Source of the DNA: AC-32 sp963813435
GTDB taxonomy: Bacteria > Actinomycetota > Thermoleophilia > Gaiellales > Gaiellaceae
Assembly (NCBI GenBank): GCA_963813435.1
Contig: CAWEYY010000004.1
Location: 1 to 64,000 of the forward strand
DNA length: 64,000 bases
Reading direction: 5' to 3'
Under the pieces are notes generated by a model. It made no database searches and had not been told where the DNA came from. It saw only the letters and a program-made list of their open reading frames with translations. Positions 26,192 through 35,624 of the stretch are shown piece by piece (positions within the stretch are counted from its first letter, which is position 1; the number at the start of each line of letters is the position of its first letter). The position numbers and the translations under genes are program-made.

Positions 26192-27418
26192 GTGCGCCGG
26201 ACAGCTCTTCTGCTCGCCGGCCTCGCGGTGCTCGCAGGGGGTTGCGGGAAAAGCACGGGGTCGCCTCCGGGGAAGATCGTCCTCGCCGTGGACGTGCCGG
26301 TCACGGGGAGCCCGTACGTCGCCCAGACGATCCGCAACGGCGTCGGGCTCGCGGTCGACCGGCTCGACAGCGGCGGCGGGATCACGGTCGGCGACCGCAA
26401 GTACAAGATCGCGGTCAAGCTCTACGACAACCACCTCTCGGCGCGCCGCGCTGTCGAGGACACGAGGCGCGCGCTCGCCGCGGGCGCGGTCGCGATCGTC
26501 ACCGACGGCACGGGCGTCCCCGCGACCTGGCAGCTGGCGCGCAAGGACGGCGTGCCGATCGCGATCACCTACGACGGCGCCACCGGCCTCGTCGACCCGG
26601 ACACGAGGCCGAACGTCTTCCGGATCGCGCCGACGAACCACGGGATCGCGTTCCGCCTGGCCGAGTACATGATCCCGAAGGGGCTGAAGATCGGGCTGCT
26701 GCACGACGACAGCGCCTACGGCCAGGAGGGCGCATCCGACGTCGAGAGCGCCTTCTCGGCCAACCCGCGCTCGGTGGTGACCAGGATGACGCTCCCCGCC
26801 GGCGCGACCGACCTCTCCGCCCAGATCCTGCGGGCACGCCGCTCGGGAGCGACGGCGCTGCTCGTCTGGGGGCAGCCGTCCACGATCGCCGCGGTGCTGA
26901 CGGCCGCGCGGAGCATGGGCTGGAACGTTCCCGTCTACACCCCGCCGACGGGCGCGGACCCGTACATCCGCCAGCGCCTGGCCGACCACCCGGACTGGGT
27001 CGACGGCCTCACGTTCGCCTCCGGCCGGATGACCGCGGAGGTCGGGGTCGCTCCGTTCAAGAGCTTCCAGTCGCAGTACGAGGCCACGTACGGCGCCGAC
27101 AAGGTGGGCGTCACGAACTCGAAGGGCAAGCAGGTCGTCCAGCCGCCCGAGTTCGCGATGTACCCCTACGACTTCGTGAACGTCCTCGTCGCCGCGCTCA
27201 CCAAGGCCGGCTCGGTCGACCCGCACAAGGTTCAGGCCGCGCTCAACCAGGTGACGACGCAGGGCGCGAACGGGGACGAGCGCGGGTTCAACGAGCACAA
27301 CCACGAGGGCGTCGTCGACGACGACATCTACTTCGCGCGCTTCCACGACATGACGTACTCGCCGGTTCCGGACGACCCGCTCTCGTCGACGCTGCCGACG
27401 ATCCCGCAGACGCGCTGA
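26192..27418 (+). CDS. ABC transporter substrate-binding lipoprotein (LivK-like)
   Basis: A GTG start is followed by a lipoprotein signal with lipobox L-A-G-G-C, so the mature protein is probably anchored through its Cys outside the membrane. The about 385-residue body is a type I periplasmic-binding fold: I-V-L-A-V-D-V-P-V-T-G, K-I-G-L-L-H-D-D-S-A-Y-G and Y-P-Y-D-F-V-N-V-L. It lies 22 bp after the ATPase and completes the LivHMG-type importer. The ligand is not predictable from the sequence. Confidence 0.85.
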   Translation: MRRTALLLAGLAVLAGGCGKSTGSPPGKIVLAVDVPVTGSPYVAQTIRNGVGLAVDRLDSGGGITVGDRKYKIAVKLYDNHLSARRAVEDTRRALAAGAVAIVTDGTGVPATWQLARKDGVPIAITYDGATGLVDPDTRPNVFRIAPTNHGIAFRLAEYMIPKGLKIGLLHDDSAYGQEGASDVESAFSANPRSVVTRMTLPAGATDLSAQILRARRSGATALLVWGQPSTIAAVLTAARSMGWNVPVYTPPTGADPYIRQRLADHPDWVDGLTFASGRMTAEVGVAPFKSFQSQYEATYGADKVGVTNSKGKQVVQPPEFAMYPYDFVNVLVAALTKAGSVDPHKVQAALNQVTTQGANGDERGFNEHNHEGVVDDDIYFARFHDMTYSPVPDDPLSSTLPTIPQTR

Positions 27419-27421
27419 GCG

Positions 27422-28572
27422 GTGAGGCGTCTCGTCCTGATCGGGGCCGCGCTTGGCGGGCTCGTGCTCGCCGGTGCGGCGGGCGCGGGGCAGCCGAGCC
27501 AGCAGGTCGTCCTTCCCGGGCCCGTGCCCTATCCGACCGTGAGCCCGCCCGTGACCGGGAAACGCGGCGCTGCCGCGGAGCTACCTCGCGCTACGGCTGA
27601 GCATCGCGAGCGCCGACCGGGTGCTCGTCGGCGTGGATCCTTCGGGGCGGCCGGTGCGGGTCCACGTTCGCCAGCGGCTGCTCGTCTCGGGCAAGGGCGA
27701 CTACCAGTTCGCGATCGGCGGGCCGATCACGGACGTCCGCGCCGCGCCGGGCACGCAGTCGGAGCCGGGCCTGCGTGTCGACCAGGTGCTCTGGGCCGGG
27801 TTCTCGCCCGGGAGGAAGGTGCTCGCCGCCGACGTGACGCTGCGGGCGCCTCCGGTCGCGCAGTTCCTGCCGGTCCGCCTGCGTGTCCGGCGCGAGGGCG
27901 CCCGCGTCGTGCTCACGGTCGCAAACGCGACGACCGCGCCCGGGCACCGCGTACACCGGCGCCGCGCGCCCGGCCGACCTGGCGCGGCTGCTCGACTCGA
28001 CACGGGCCGCGTCGCTCTCGGGCACGCGCCTGAAGCCCGCCTTCGCGACGTTCACCGGCCCGGTGCGCGTCCGGAAGGAGTCGGTCGAGGCGCCGCTTCG
28101 GGTCGAAGGTGAGCTGCGGCTGCCGGGTCGAGCGCCGGTTCCGTTCGCGCAGACGCTCGGGGACGGCCGACCGCTCGCCTTCCAGGTCGAGGCGAAGGGG
28201 AGCGGGACGCCGCAGGTGCGGATGCGCGTGAGCCCTGCGCCGGTGGTGACGCTCCTCCGCCCGCCGGGCGCGGCGACCTGGGCCGCGGCGATCCGGAAGC
28301 GGCCGCTGCCCTCGCCGGTCCTCCTCCGGCGCCTGTTCGCCGCGCGCATGCGGCTGGTCCGCGCCGACCAGTACCAGAGCTTCCTCGCCAACCCCGACAC
28401 GGACGGCCGCAGCCGCACGGTGTACGTCTACGAGACGGTCAAGGCGGCCGCGCCGAGGGCCGCGCCGGCCTCCGAGGAGGGCGGCGGCAGCGACACGCTC
28501 CTCGTCGTCCTGGCCGTCGCCGGGTCGCTCGTCCTCGCCGTCGGCGGGCTCGTCGTCTGGGCCCACAGCTAG
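27422..28572 (+). CDS. Secreted or membrane-anchored protein of unknown function, two frameshifts
   Basis: The GTG start gives a signal-like segment to about residue 25. The frame must shift near 27,555 and again near 27,945 (in runs of C and G) to give one coherent protein of about 380 residues. The body reads R-L-S-I-A-S-A-D-R, L-V-G-V-D-P-S-G-R, then D-L-A-R-L-L-D-S-T. A C-terminal membrane segment (V-L-A-V-A-G-S-L-V-L-A-V-G-G) follows a Glu/Gly-rich linker. I do not recognise the family. It is probably co-transcribed with the lipoprotein gene just upstream (4-bp gap). Confidence 0.5.
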
Positions 28573-28594
28573 CGGAACGCAGTAGCCTCGTCGC

Positions 28595-29524
28595 ATGCCG
28601 CTCTACCTGACCGAGGCCGAGGTCGGCGAGCTGCTCACGCCGGCCGACGCGGTCGAGGCCGTCGAGGGCTGCTTCCACCGGCTTGCCGCGGGCGCGATCG
28701 ACAACACGCCGCGCAAGCGCGCGCGGCTCGACGGCGGGATGTTCGCCGTCATGTCCGCTGTCGATCGGGAGCTCGGGCTCGCCGGGCTCAAGTCGTACGC
28801 GTGGCTCGAGGACGGGACGCCGTTCGTGGTGGTCCTGTTCGACACCGTCAAGGCTGAGCTCGCGGCGGTCATCGAGGCCGACAAGCTCGGCCAGCTCCGC
28901 ACCGGGGCGGCGAGCGGCGTGGCCGCGAAGTACCTCGCCCGCGAGGGCGCGACGTCGCTCGGCGTGATCGGTTGCGGCTGGCAGGCGCGGAGCCAGGTCG
29001 CGTGCATCCGCGAGGCGCTGCCCGGGATCGAGCGGGTCGTCGCCTACTGTCGGAACGACAAGCGGCTGCGCGCGTTCTGCAAGGAGACCGGAGCGGAGGC
29101 CGGCGAGAGCCACCGCGACGCGGCCGCGCAGGACGTCGTCGTCACCGCGACTACCTCGCCGGACCCGGTCCTGCGCGGCGAGTGGCTGCAGCCCGGCGCG
29201 CTCGTGTGCGCGATCGGCGCGAACGACCCGAAGCACCGGGAACTGGACAACGTCGTCCTCGAGCGCGCGGCCTTCGTCTGCTGCGACTCGCGCGAGCAGG
29301 CGCGGCTCGAGTCCGGCGACCTGATCGAGCCGGTGCAGGCGGGCGTGCTCGACTGGCTCGAGGTGCACGAGCTCCAGGAGGTCGTCGCCGGTGAGCTGCC
29401 CGGCCGCCAGGCCGACGACGACGTCGTCCTCTTCAAGTCGAACGGGATCGCCGCCTGGGACGTTGCGATTGGGAGCGCCGCGCTCGCGCGGGCGCGCGAG
29501 CGCGGCGTTGGTGCAACGGTCTAG
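28595..29524 (+). CDS. Ornithine cyclodeaminase/mu-crystallin family NAD(P)-dependent enzyme
   Basis: A 309-residue protein. The Rossmann motif is V-I-G-C-G-W-Q-A near residue 128, preceded by the family stretch L-R-T-G-A-A-S-G-V-A and followed by C-R-N-D-K. Members deaminate and cyclise ornithine, reduce cyclic imines, or act on alanine or arginine-type substrates. The sequence does not decide between these. The stop overlaps the convergent CHRD gene by 4 bp. Confidence 0.85.
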   Translation: MPLYLTEAEVGELLTPADAVEAVEGCFHRLAAGAIDNTPRKRARLDGGMFAVMSAVDRELGLAGLKSYAWLEDGTPFVVVLFDTVKAELAAVIEADKLGQLRTGAASGVAAKYLAREGATSLGVIGCGWQARSQVACIREALPGIERVVAYCRNDKRLRAFCKETGAEAGESHRDAAAQDVVVTATTSPDPVLRGEWLQPGALVCAIGANDPKHRELDNVVLERAAFVCCDSREQARLESGDLIEPVQAGVLDWLEVHELQEVVAGELPGRQADDDVVLFKSNGIAAWDVAIGSAALARARERGVGATV

Positions 29525-30084
29525 CCGATGAACGTCTTCTGGCGCCTGTTGTTGATCTGACCGCGGATCTCGCCGGCCGGCCAACGCGTGGTGTGGATGT
29601 TCACGTAGGCCTGCCCCGCGCGCATCGCGCGGAGGATCTCCTGGAACGAGCCGGGCTCGACGCCCTGCCCGTTCGGCCCGATCACGTCGGCCGGAGTGAC
29701 GTCGCCCTCCACGGCACCCGACACGTTCGGGCACGGGTCGGGCTTCGTGCTCCCGCCGCAGAGGAAGAACGACACTCCGCCTGCGACGCTGAACTGGCCG
29801 AAGTGGACGTGGGCGAACAGCGAGTTGCCGCCCTCGAGGTCGGCGTACTTGAAGACGTAGTGGATCTTCTCGGGCGCCACGAGCCACGCGCGGAACTCGC
29901 CGACCCCGCTGGACGAGATCGACGGCGTCTCCTGGTAGCCGTTGAGGTGAGCCTTGAACACCTTGGACCGCGGCGGCTCCTTCCCGTGCAGCCCGTGGCT
30001 TGCCAGCGCGTACGAGCCTCCTGCGAGCGCGGCCACGAGTGCCGCGACGAGGACGTAGCGCCGCCGTGTCAGCTTCCGAGCCAT
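29521..30084 (-). CDS. Exported CHRD-domain protein
   Basis: A 187-residue protein with a basic start and hydrophobic segment (residues 10-28), then a CHRD domain: F-K-A-H-L-N-G-Y-Q-E-T-P, A-H-V-H-F-G, and a C-terminal A-Y-V-N-I-H-T, W-P-A-G-E-I-R-G-Q-I. A strong AAAGGAGG precedes the ATG. CHRD domains occur in secreted or envelope proteins of unknown role. No neighbour helps to define a function. Confidence 0.85.
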   Translation of the reverse strand: MARKLTRRRYVLVAALVAALAGGSYALASHGLHGKEPPRSKVFKAHLNGYQETPSISSSGVGEFRAWLVAPEKIHYVFKYADLEGGNSLFAHVHFGQFSVAGGVSFFLCGGSTKPDPCPNVSGAVEGDVTPADVIGPNGQGVEPGSFQEILRAMRAGQAYVNIHTTRWPAGEIRGQINNRRQKTFIG

Positions 30085-30150
30085 GCCTGCCTCCTTTGCT
30101 GATACGACCCCCGTTCTCTGTACGGGGAGGCCAGGAGATCGGATCTAGTA

Positions 30151-30402
30151 CTAGGCGAGCCGGTCGCGCTCGGGGGCGATGTCGCTCTCGCCGAGTGCGT
30201 GGATCAGCTCGGGCTGGTCGAGGATGCGAGCCAGCTCCTGGTCCGTGCAGCGGTTGCGGATGTACGGGTCATCGAGGATCTCCTTCAGCGGCCGCCCACG
30301 CTCGTGCTCGCGGACGATGTAGGCGGAGACGCGGTCCTCCTTGCCCGAGCGCGCGAACAGGAACGAGAACGGGTTGCGGAGGAAGCTCGAAAACCGGGCC
30401 AT
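30151..30402 (-). CDS. Small conserved-looking protein of unknown function
   Basis: An 83-residue protein. The middle carries Y-I-V-R-E-H-E-R-G-R-P-L-K-E-I-L-D-D-P-Y-I and R-C-T-D-Q-E-L. It looks soluble and helical. It is divergent from the small gene at 30432, with 29 bp between the starts. I do not recognise a named family. Confidence 0.55.
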   Translation of the reverse strand: MARFSSFLRNPFSFLFARSGKEDRVSAYIVREHERGRPLKEILDDPYIRNRCTDQELARILDQPELIHALGESDIAPERDRLA

Positions 30403-30431
30403 GCCGGGATCCTAGTAGTAGGGTCTGCGCC

Positions 30432-30770
30432 GTGAGGAAGCCGTCCGCCGCCCGGTTTGCGGAGCGCGAGGTGCAAGGCGTGGACGACCGGGGTGAGGCG
30501 GAACGGGTGGTGATCTGGATCGAGCGGCTTCCGGGCGCGCTGTGGGCGGTCGGCCGCGCGGTCAACCCGCAGTACCGGCGCAGCGACGAGGCGCGGCGCG
30601 ACGACTACATCTTCGAGGGCTACGAGCTCACCGACGCGCTCGATGCGGCGAACGGCACGCTCGAGGACGACACGCGCGTCTCCGAGCAGGACGGAAACGA
30701 CGAGAAGGTGAAGCCGTTCGTCCGCGAGGAGCTGCTCCGCCCGCTCGAGCGCTGGTTCTTCGGGCGGTGA
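30432..30770 (+). CDS. Small protein of unknown function
   Basis: 112 residues from a GTG at 30432. The middle has V-V-I-W-I-E-R-L-P-G-A-L-W-A-V-G and N-P-Q-Y-R-R; the end is E-L-L-R-P-L-E-R-W-F-F. Codon use is like its neighbours, and its stop overlaps the GTG start of the class II aldolase (GTGA), so it is probably translated with it. No family recognised. Confidence 0.55.
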   Translation: MRKPSAARFAEREVQGVDDRGEAERVVIWIERLPGALWAVGRAVNPQYRRSDEARRDDYIFEGYELTDALDAANGTLEDDTRVSEQDGNDEKVKPFVREELLRPLERWFFGR

Positions 30771-31357
30771 GGCACGAGGCGCTTCGCGCGGAGCTCTGCG
30801 CGACGCTGAGGCGGATGGCGGCGGGCGGGCTCGTGCTCGGGGCGGCGGGGAACGCGAGCGCTCGCGCGGAAGGCCTCGTCGCGATCTCCCCGAGCAGGCT
30901 CTGGTACGACACGCTCCGGCCCGAGGACGTGTGCCTCGTGGAGGAGGACGGCACGCTCGTCGAGGGCGCCGGTCCGAGCGTCGAGCTGCCGATGCACCTG
31001 GCCGTTCTCGCCGCGCGACCCGAGGTCGGCGCGGTCGTGCATACGCACTCGGCATACGCGACCGCGCTCTCGCGCGAGCTGGACGAGATCCCTTCTGTCG
31101 AGCCCGAGCAGCCGTGGCGGGTGCCGGTCGCTCCACCCGTGCCCTCGGGGACGAGAGAGCTCGGCGAGGCCGTTCTCGCGTCTGCGGGCGAGCGGCAGGC
31201 GGTCGTCGTCCGCGACCACGGCCCGGTCTGCTTCGGCTCCGACCTCGACGGAGCGCTGGCCTGCGCGTTCGCGGTCGAGGAGAACGCGCGGATCTACGCG
31301 CTCGCGCGGCTGCTAGGCCTCGGCGATCGGCCGGCCGACGACGAGCGCGCTCTGTAG
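30767..31357 (+). CDS. Class II aldolase/adducin family protein
   Basis: A 196-residue zinc-dependent aldolase-type protein: L-V-L-G-A-A-G-N-A-S-A-R near residue 26, V-V-H-T-H-S-A-Y-A (metal-binding histidines), and V-V-V-R-D-H-G-P-V for the third. This is the fuculose/ribulose-phosphate aldolase fold. The substrate is not clear. The start overlaps the previous stop, and the 3' end overlaps the convergent AhpD-like gene by about 45 bp. Confidence 0.85.
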   Translation: MRHEALRAELCATLRRMAAGGLVLGAAGNASARAEGLVAISPSRLWYDTLRPEDVCLVEEDGTLVEGAGPSVELPMHLAVLAARPEVGAVVHTHSAYATALSRELDEIPSVEPEQPWRVPVAPPVPSGTRELGEAVLASAGERQAVVVRDHGPVCFGSDLDGALACAFAVEENARIYALARLLGLGDRPADDERAL

Positions 31358-31813
31358 CTCCGGATCGAGCTCGGAGTAGAACGCGTCGGGTAGCACGCCG
31401 AGGGCGTCGAGCGTCTTGGAAAAGAAGCACCTCGCCGAGGCGGCGAGCACGACGCCCATGATCTCCGCGTCGGGAACGCCGAGGTCGCGGAGTCGCTGGA
31501 GGTCCTCGTCGCCGATGGACGTCGCGTCGTCGACAACACGCTCCGCCAGATCCATGACCGCGACGTCGATCTCGTCGAGGCCAGCCGAGCGGTGGTCGAG
31601 CGCGATCTCGCGCACCGGTTCGCCAAAGCGCTCGATCAGCACCGTTCCGTGGGCGAGGCAGCAGTAGCTCGAGCGGAGCCGCCGCGCGGCGGCGAGGGTA
31701 GCCAGTTCGTAGCGGCGGAGATCCATACCCTCCTTGATCGCGGTGTTGAGCTGGACCCAGGCGGCGAAGACGTCAGGCGTCGGCTCGAACGCACGCTCCA
31801 TGTTCGTCGTCAC
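31313..31813 (-). CDS. AhpD-like (carboxymuconolactone decarboxylase family) protein
   Basis: About 166 residues. The redox motif appears as S-Y-C-C-L-A-H-G (a CxxxH-type site), within the helical AhpD core that follows Y-E-L-A-T-L-A-A-A-R. Such proteins act as peroxidase-linked disulfide reductants. The GTG at 31813 overlaps the stop of the DtxR regulator; an ATG at 31801 is an alternative. Coupling with DtxR suggests a role in metal or oxidative stress. Confidence 0.8.
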   Translation of the reverse strand: MTTNMERAFEPTPDVFAAWVQLNTAIKEGMDLRRYELATLAAARRLRSSYCCLAHGTVLIERFGEPVREIALDHRSAGLDEIDVAVMDLAERVVDDATSIGDEDLQRLRDLGVPDAEIMGVVLAASARCFFSKTLDALGVLPDAFYSELDPELQSALVVGRPIAEA

Positions 31814-32250
31814 TTCGCGTCCTTGGGCCACTCGAGGTCCGCGTTCGGAATCGGGTCTCCGTGCGGGTCGTGGGTCGGGTAGCCGAGCGCGGTGTCGATC
31901 TTGGCCTCGAGCTCCTCGGAGAGGACGTGCTCGAGCTTGTCGGCTTCCTCGTGGACGTCGTCGATGTGCAGGCCGAGCGTCCGCGCGAGGTAGAGCTCGA
32001 GCAGGCGGTGGTGGCGGATCACCTCCACGGCGACTTTCTCGCCCGACCGCGTGAGGCGGACGCCCCGGTACGGCGCGTGCTCGACGAGCTCGAGCGCGTC
32101 GAGCTTCTTCACCATCTCGCTGGCCGAGGCGGGCGAGACCTTCTGCGCGCGCGCGAGCCCTGTCACCGAGACCCGGCCGCCGTCTACCTGCAGGTGGTAG
32201 AGCGCCTTGAGGTAGTCCTGAATCGCCTCGCTGAGCGCGGGCTTGGCCAC
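31810..32250 (-). CDS. DtxR/MntR-family metal-dependent transcription regulator
   Basis: 146 residues: a winged helix with L-S-E-A-I-Q-D-Y-L-K-A-L-Y at the start and V-S-P-A-S-A-S-E-M-V-K-K-L as recognition helix, then the dimerisation and metal part with R-H-H-R-L-L-E-L-Y-L and E-A-D-K-L-E-H-V-L-S. The SH3-like third domain is absent, as in MntR-type proteins, so manganese is as likely as iron. It is transcribed with the AhpD-like gene. Confidence 0.88.
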   Translation of the reverse strand: MAKPALSEAIQDYLKALYHLQVDGGRVSVTGLARAQKVSPASASEMVKKLDALELVEHAPYRGVRLTRSGEKVAVEVIRHHRLLELYLARTLGLHIDDVHEEADKLEHVLSEELEAKIDTALGYPTHDPHGDPIPNADLEWPKDAK

Positions 32251-32312
32251 CGGACCAGTCTAGGCACGATCACCGCTCGCGGGCCGCTCGCCCCTGCTAG
32301 CCTCCCGCGCCT

Positions 32313-33146
32313 GTGCTGATCCGTCTCGGACACAGCCCCGACCCGGACGACGCCTTCATGTTCTGGGGCCTCGCCTCCGGCGAGGTCGACCCGGGCGAGT
32401 TCGAGTTCGAGCACATCCTGCGCGACATCCAGACGCTGAACGAGTGGGCGCTCGAGGGCCTCCTCGAGGTGTCCGCGATCTCGCTGGCCGCGTACCCGCT
32501 CGTGCAGGACAACTACGTGCTGCTGCCGCACGGCGCATCGATGGGCTCGGGCTACGGGCCGATCGTGGTCTCGCGCGAGGAGATGTGCACACGCGACCTG
32601 CGCGACGTCGAAATCGCCGTCCCCGGCGAGCTGACGACGGCGTTCCTCGTCCTGCGAATGTGTCTCGGCAACGTCCCGTTCCGCTACCGCACGGTGCCAT
32701 TCGACCAGATCATCGACGAGGTCACCTCGGGCCGCTGCCAGGCCGGCCTCCTGATCCACGAGGGCCAGCTCACCTACGCGGGTGAAGGTCTGAAGAAGGT
32801 CGTCGACCTCGGCGAGTGGTGGCTCCTCGAGACCGGGCTGCCGCTGCCGCTCGGCGCGAACGTCGCCCGCCGCGACCTCGGCGCCGACACGCTGTTCGAC
32901 CTCTCCGACGTCCTGCGCGCGTCGATCCAGGCCGGGCTCGACAACCGTCGCGAGGCCATGGAGTACGCGCTCCAGTTCGGGCGCGGCCTCGACCTCGAGC
33001 TGGCCGACCGCTTCGTCGGCATGTACGTGAACGAGCTCACCTGCGAGTACGGCGACGAGGGCCGCCAGGCGGTCCGCGAGCTGCTGCTTCGCGCGGAGGA
33101 GCTCGGCACCTACGAGCAGCCCGTCAGAGTCGAGTTCGTCGGCTAG
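32313..33146 (+). CDS. MqnA/MqnD-family protein (futalosine menaquinone pathway)
   Basis: A 277-residue protein with the type II periplasmic-binding fold of MqnA/MqnD. L-G-H-S-P-D-P-D-D-A-F-M-F near the start is the family signature, with V-S-A-I-S-L-A-A-Y-P and G-S-G-Y-G-P-I-V-V. MqnD makes 1,4-dihydroxy-6-naphthoate and MqnA dehydrates chorismate; the motif favours MqnD, but I cannot separate them with certainty. There is no signal peptide, so it is cytoplasmic. A GTG start is used. Confidence 0.75.
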   Translation: MLIRLGHSPDPDDAFMFWGLASGEVDPGEFEFEHILRDIQTLNEWALEGLLEVSAISLAAYPLVQDNYVLLPHGASMGSGYGPIVVSREEMCTRDLRDVEIAVPGELTTAFLVLRMCLGNVPFRYRTVPFDQIIDEVTSGRCQAGLLIHEGQLTYAGEGLKKVVDLGEWWLLETGLPLPLGANVARRDLGADTLFDLSDVLRASIQAGLDNRREAMEYALQFGRGLDLELADRFVGMYVNELTCEYGDEGRQAVRELLLRAEELGTYEQPVRVEFVG

Positions 33147-33156
33147 CGTTCGCCGC

Positions 33157-34326
33157 GTGGCACGCGCGGTGATCCTCTCGGCAGTGCGCACGCCCGTGGG
33201 GCGTTACGGCGGCGTGCTCTCGGGTGTGCGGCCGGACGACCTGGCCGGCGAGGTGATCGCGGCCGCCGTGGAGCGCTCGGGCGTCGACGCAGGCGAGATC
33301 GAGGACGTCTACTTCGGCTGCGCCAACCAGGCGGGCGAGGACAACCGCAACGTCGCTCGGATGGGCGCCCTCCTCGCCGGGCTGCCCGACTCAGTCGCGG
33401 GCGTGACCGTCAACCGGCTGTGCGCGTCCGGACTCTCGGCCGTCGTTGCCGCCTGCCACGCGGTCGCCGCGGGAGACGGCGACCTCTTCGTCGCGGGCGG
33501 TGTCGAGTCGATGAGTCGTGCGCCGCTCGTGCTCGGCAAGCCCGACACGGCCTTCCCGCGCGGCAACAAGACGATCTGGGACACCACCCTCGGCTGGCGC
33601 TTCCCGAACCCGCACATGGAGGAGATGTTCCCGCTCGAGTCGATGGGCGAGACCGGCGAGAACGTGGCCGAGCGCTATGGCGTCACGCGCGAGGACCAGG
33701 ACGCGTTTGCCCTTCGCTCGCAGCAGCGCTGGGCGGAGGCAGACGAGGCCGGCAGGTTCGCCGACGAGCTGATCCCCGTCGGAGACGCCGAGCGAGACGA
33801 GCACCCGCGGCCCGACACGACCACCGAGAAGCTTGCGTCGCTGAAGCCGGCCTTCCGCGAGGGCGGGACAGTGACCGCCGGAAACGCAAGCGGGCTCAAC
33901 GACGGCGCGGCAGCCCTCGTGATCGCCAGCGAGGAGCGGGCGCGCGACCTCGGCGCCGAGCCGCTCGGCGCCTTCGTCGGCTCGGCCGTTGCCGGCGTCG
34001 ACCCGCGGGTGATGGGCATCGGACCGGTGCCGGCCGTGCGGAAGCTCCTCGAGCGGGCGGGAGTCGCCGTGGGCGACATCGACCTCGCCGAGCTGAACGA
34101 GGCGTTCGCCTCGCAGAGCCTCGTCGTGATCCGCGAGCTCGGCCTCGACCCCGAGCGCGTGAACGTGAACGGCGGCGCGATCGCGCTCGGCCACCCGCTC
34201 GGGATGAGCGGTGCGCGCCTCGCGGTGACGCTGCTGCACGAGCTGCGCCGCCGTGAGGGCCACTACGGACTCGCGACGCTCTGTGTGGGCGTCGGTCAGG
34301 GCCAAGCGGCGCTGTTCGAGCGGTGA
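33157..34326 (+). CDS. Acetyl-CoA acetyltransferase (thiolase)
   Basis: A 389-residue thiolase. The nucleophile is Cys89 in N-R-L-C-A-S-G; the C-terminal motifs N-E-A-F-A, G-G-A-I-A-L-G-H-P-L-G and C-V-G-V-G-Q-G are present. It could form or cleave acetoacetyl-CoA or 3-ketoadipyl-CoA. The latter is the last step of the phenylacetate pathway, whose paa genes lie 25 kb away, so this link is weak. Its stop overlaps the start of the next gene. Confidence 0.9.
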   Translation: MARAVILSAVRTPVGRYGGVLSGVRPDDLAGEVIAAAVERSGVDAGEIEDVYFGCANQAGEDNRNVARMGALLAGLPDSVAGVTVNRLCASGLSAVVAACHAVAAGDGDLFVAGGVESMSRAPLVLGKPDTAFPRGNKTIWDTTLGWRFPNPHMEEMFPLESMGETGENVAERYGVTREDQDAFALRSQQRWAEADEAGRFADELIPVGDAERDEHPRPDTTTEKLASLKPAFREGGTVTAGNASGLNDGAAALVIASEERARDLGAEPLGAFVGSAVAGVDPRVMGIGPVPAVRKLLERAGVAVGDIDLAELNEAFASQSLVVIRELGLDPERVNVNGGAIALGHPLGMSGARLAVTLLHELRRREGHYGLATLCVGVGQGQAALFER

Positions 34327-35471
34327 GCGCCGTCGAGCGCTACCTCGCGCTCGCCCTTCGGCTCGGCCGGCACGCGGACGAGCTCGTCGACTCCTACTAC
34401 GGCCCGGATGACCTTTCCCGGCGCATCGCGGCCGAAGACCCGCTAGAGCCTGCGGTGCTGGCGGAGGAGGCGGATGCGCTGGTCGCGGAGCTAGGCGACG
34501 ACCCGTGGCTGGCGGCGCAGGTGCGGTCGCTCGGCACGAGCGCCCGAACACTCGCAGGCGAGCACCTTGCCTATGCCGAGGAGGTCGAGGTCGTCTACGG
34601 CGTCGAGCCGCGCTGGCACGACGAGCAGTCGTTCGCAGACGCGGCCGCGATCCTCGACGAGGCGCTCCCGGGTGCCGACGACCTGCGAGCGCGCTACGCC
34701 CGCTGGTTCGAGCAGACCGGGATCCCGCCCGACCTCCTGGGGCAGGCGGTGCGCGACGTCGCCGAGGAGCTGAGGCGGCTGACCCGCGAGACCGTGGGCC
34801 TGCCCGAGGGTGAGGAGTTCGAGCTCGAGCTCGTCACCGGGAAGCCGTGGACGGGCTACGCGCACTACCTCGGGGGGCTCCGGACCCGGATCCTGCTGAA
34901 CACCGACCTCCCGCTCCCGGCGGCCGACCTCGTGCACCTCACCGCGCACGAGATCTACGGCGGCCACCACACGCATCGGGTCTGGCAGGAGGTCGACCTC
35001 GTGCGCGGCCGCGGCCAGCTGGAGAGGACGCTCGACGTGCTCTGGTCGCCGGAGGCCGTCCTCTCCGAGGGGATCGCGCAGGCAGGTCCGACGATCGTCG
35101 CCGGCGGCGACGGCCAGGCGCTGGCCGCGGAGGTGCTCGGCCGGCTCGGCTTCGACTACGACGCGGAGACCGGCTCGCGCGTCACCGAGGCGAGGCAGCT
35201 CCTGGTGCCCGTCGCGGCGAACGTTGCGATGCTGATCCACGGCCGCGGCGCCTCCCGCGGCGAGGCGCGAGAGTACGCGGCGACGTGGTCGCTGCTGCCC
35301 GATGAGCGCGTCGACAGAATGGTTCGGTCTCAGCTCGACGCCCGCTCGCCCGGCTACCAGCACTGCTACTGGCAGGGGCTCGAGCTCGTCGACGCCCACG
35401 TGCGCGGCGACCCGGGGCGCCTACGCAGCCTGATGACGGCGCGGGTGATCCCGGGCGACCTCGCCTCGTAG
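34323..35471 (+). CDS. DUF885-like putative zinc metallopeptidase
   Basis: A 382-residue, mostly helical protein. H-L-T-A-H-E-I-Y-G-G-H-H-T-H contains an HExxGGHH motif similar to the HExxPGHH zinc site of DUF885 proteins. A downstream E in L-S-E-G-I-A-Q could be a third ligand. There is no signal peptide. The GTG start overlaps the thiolase stop. Peptidase activity is inferred from the motif only. Confidence 0.65.
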   Translation: MSAVERYLALALRLGRHADELVDSYYGPDDLSRRIAAEDPLEPAVLAEEADALVAELGDDPWLAAQVRSLGTSARTLAGEHLAYAEEVEVVYGVEPRWHDEQSFADAAAILDEALPGADDLRARYARWFEQTGIPPDLLGQAVRDVAEELRRLTRETVGLPEGEEFELELVTGKPWTGYAHYLGGLRTRILLNTDLPLPAADLVHLTAHEIYGGHHTHRVWQEVDLVRGRGQLERTLDVLWSPEAVLSEGIAQAGPTIVAGGDGQALAAEVLGRLGFDYDAETGSRVTEARQLLVPVAANVAMLIHGRGASRGEAREYAATWSLLPDERVDRMVRSQLDARSPGYQHCYWQGLELVDAHVRGDPGRLRSLMTARVIPGDLAS

Positions 35472-35624
35472 TACAAGCGCCTGCCTCGGCGCGTCTCATG
35501 CGGCAGGGCTGCAGGCCCAGAGCGGGCGCGCCGTCCGGGAATGTCACCTGAGAGAGCACCCGACGGTGAGTCGGCTCGTCCTGGCGCGGGGAGACAGTCA
35601 TCGGCAGCGTGTAGCGTCTCCAGC

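Noticed and set aside
32251..32312. DtxR/MntR operator in front of the regulator
   Set aside because: Only a partial TCTAGGCA-like sequence is visible; no convincing palindrome.
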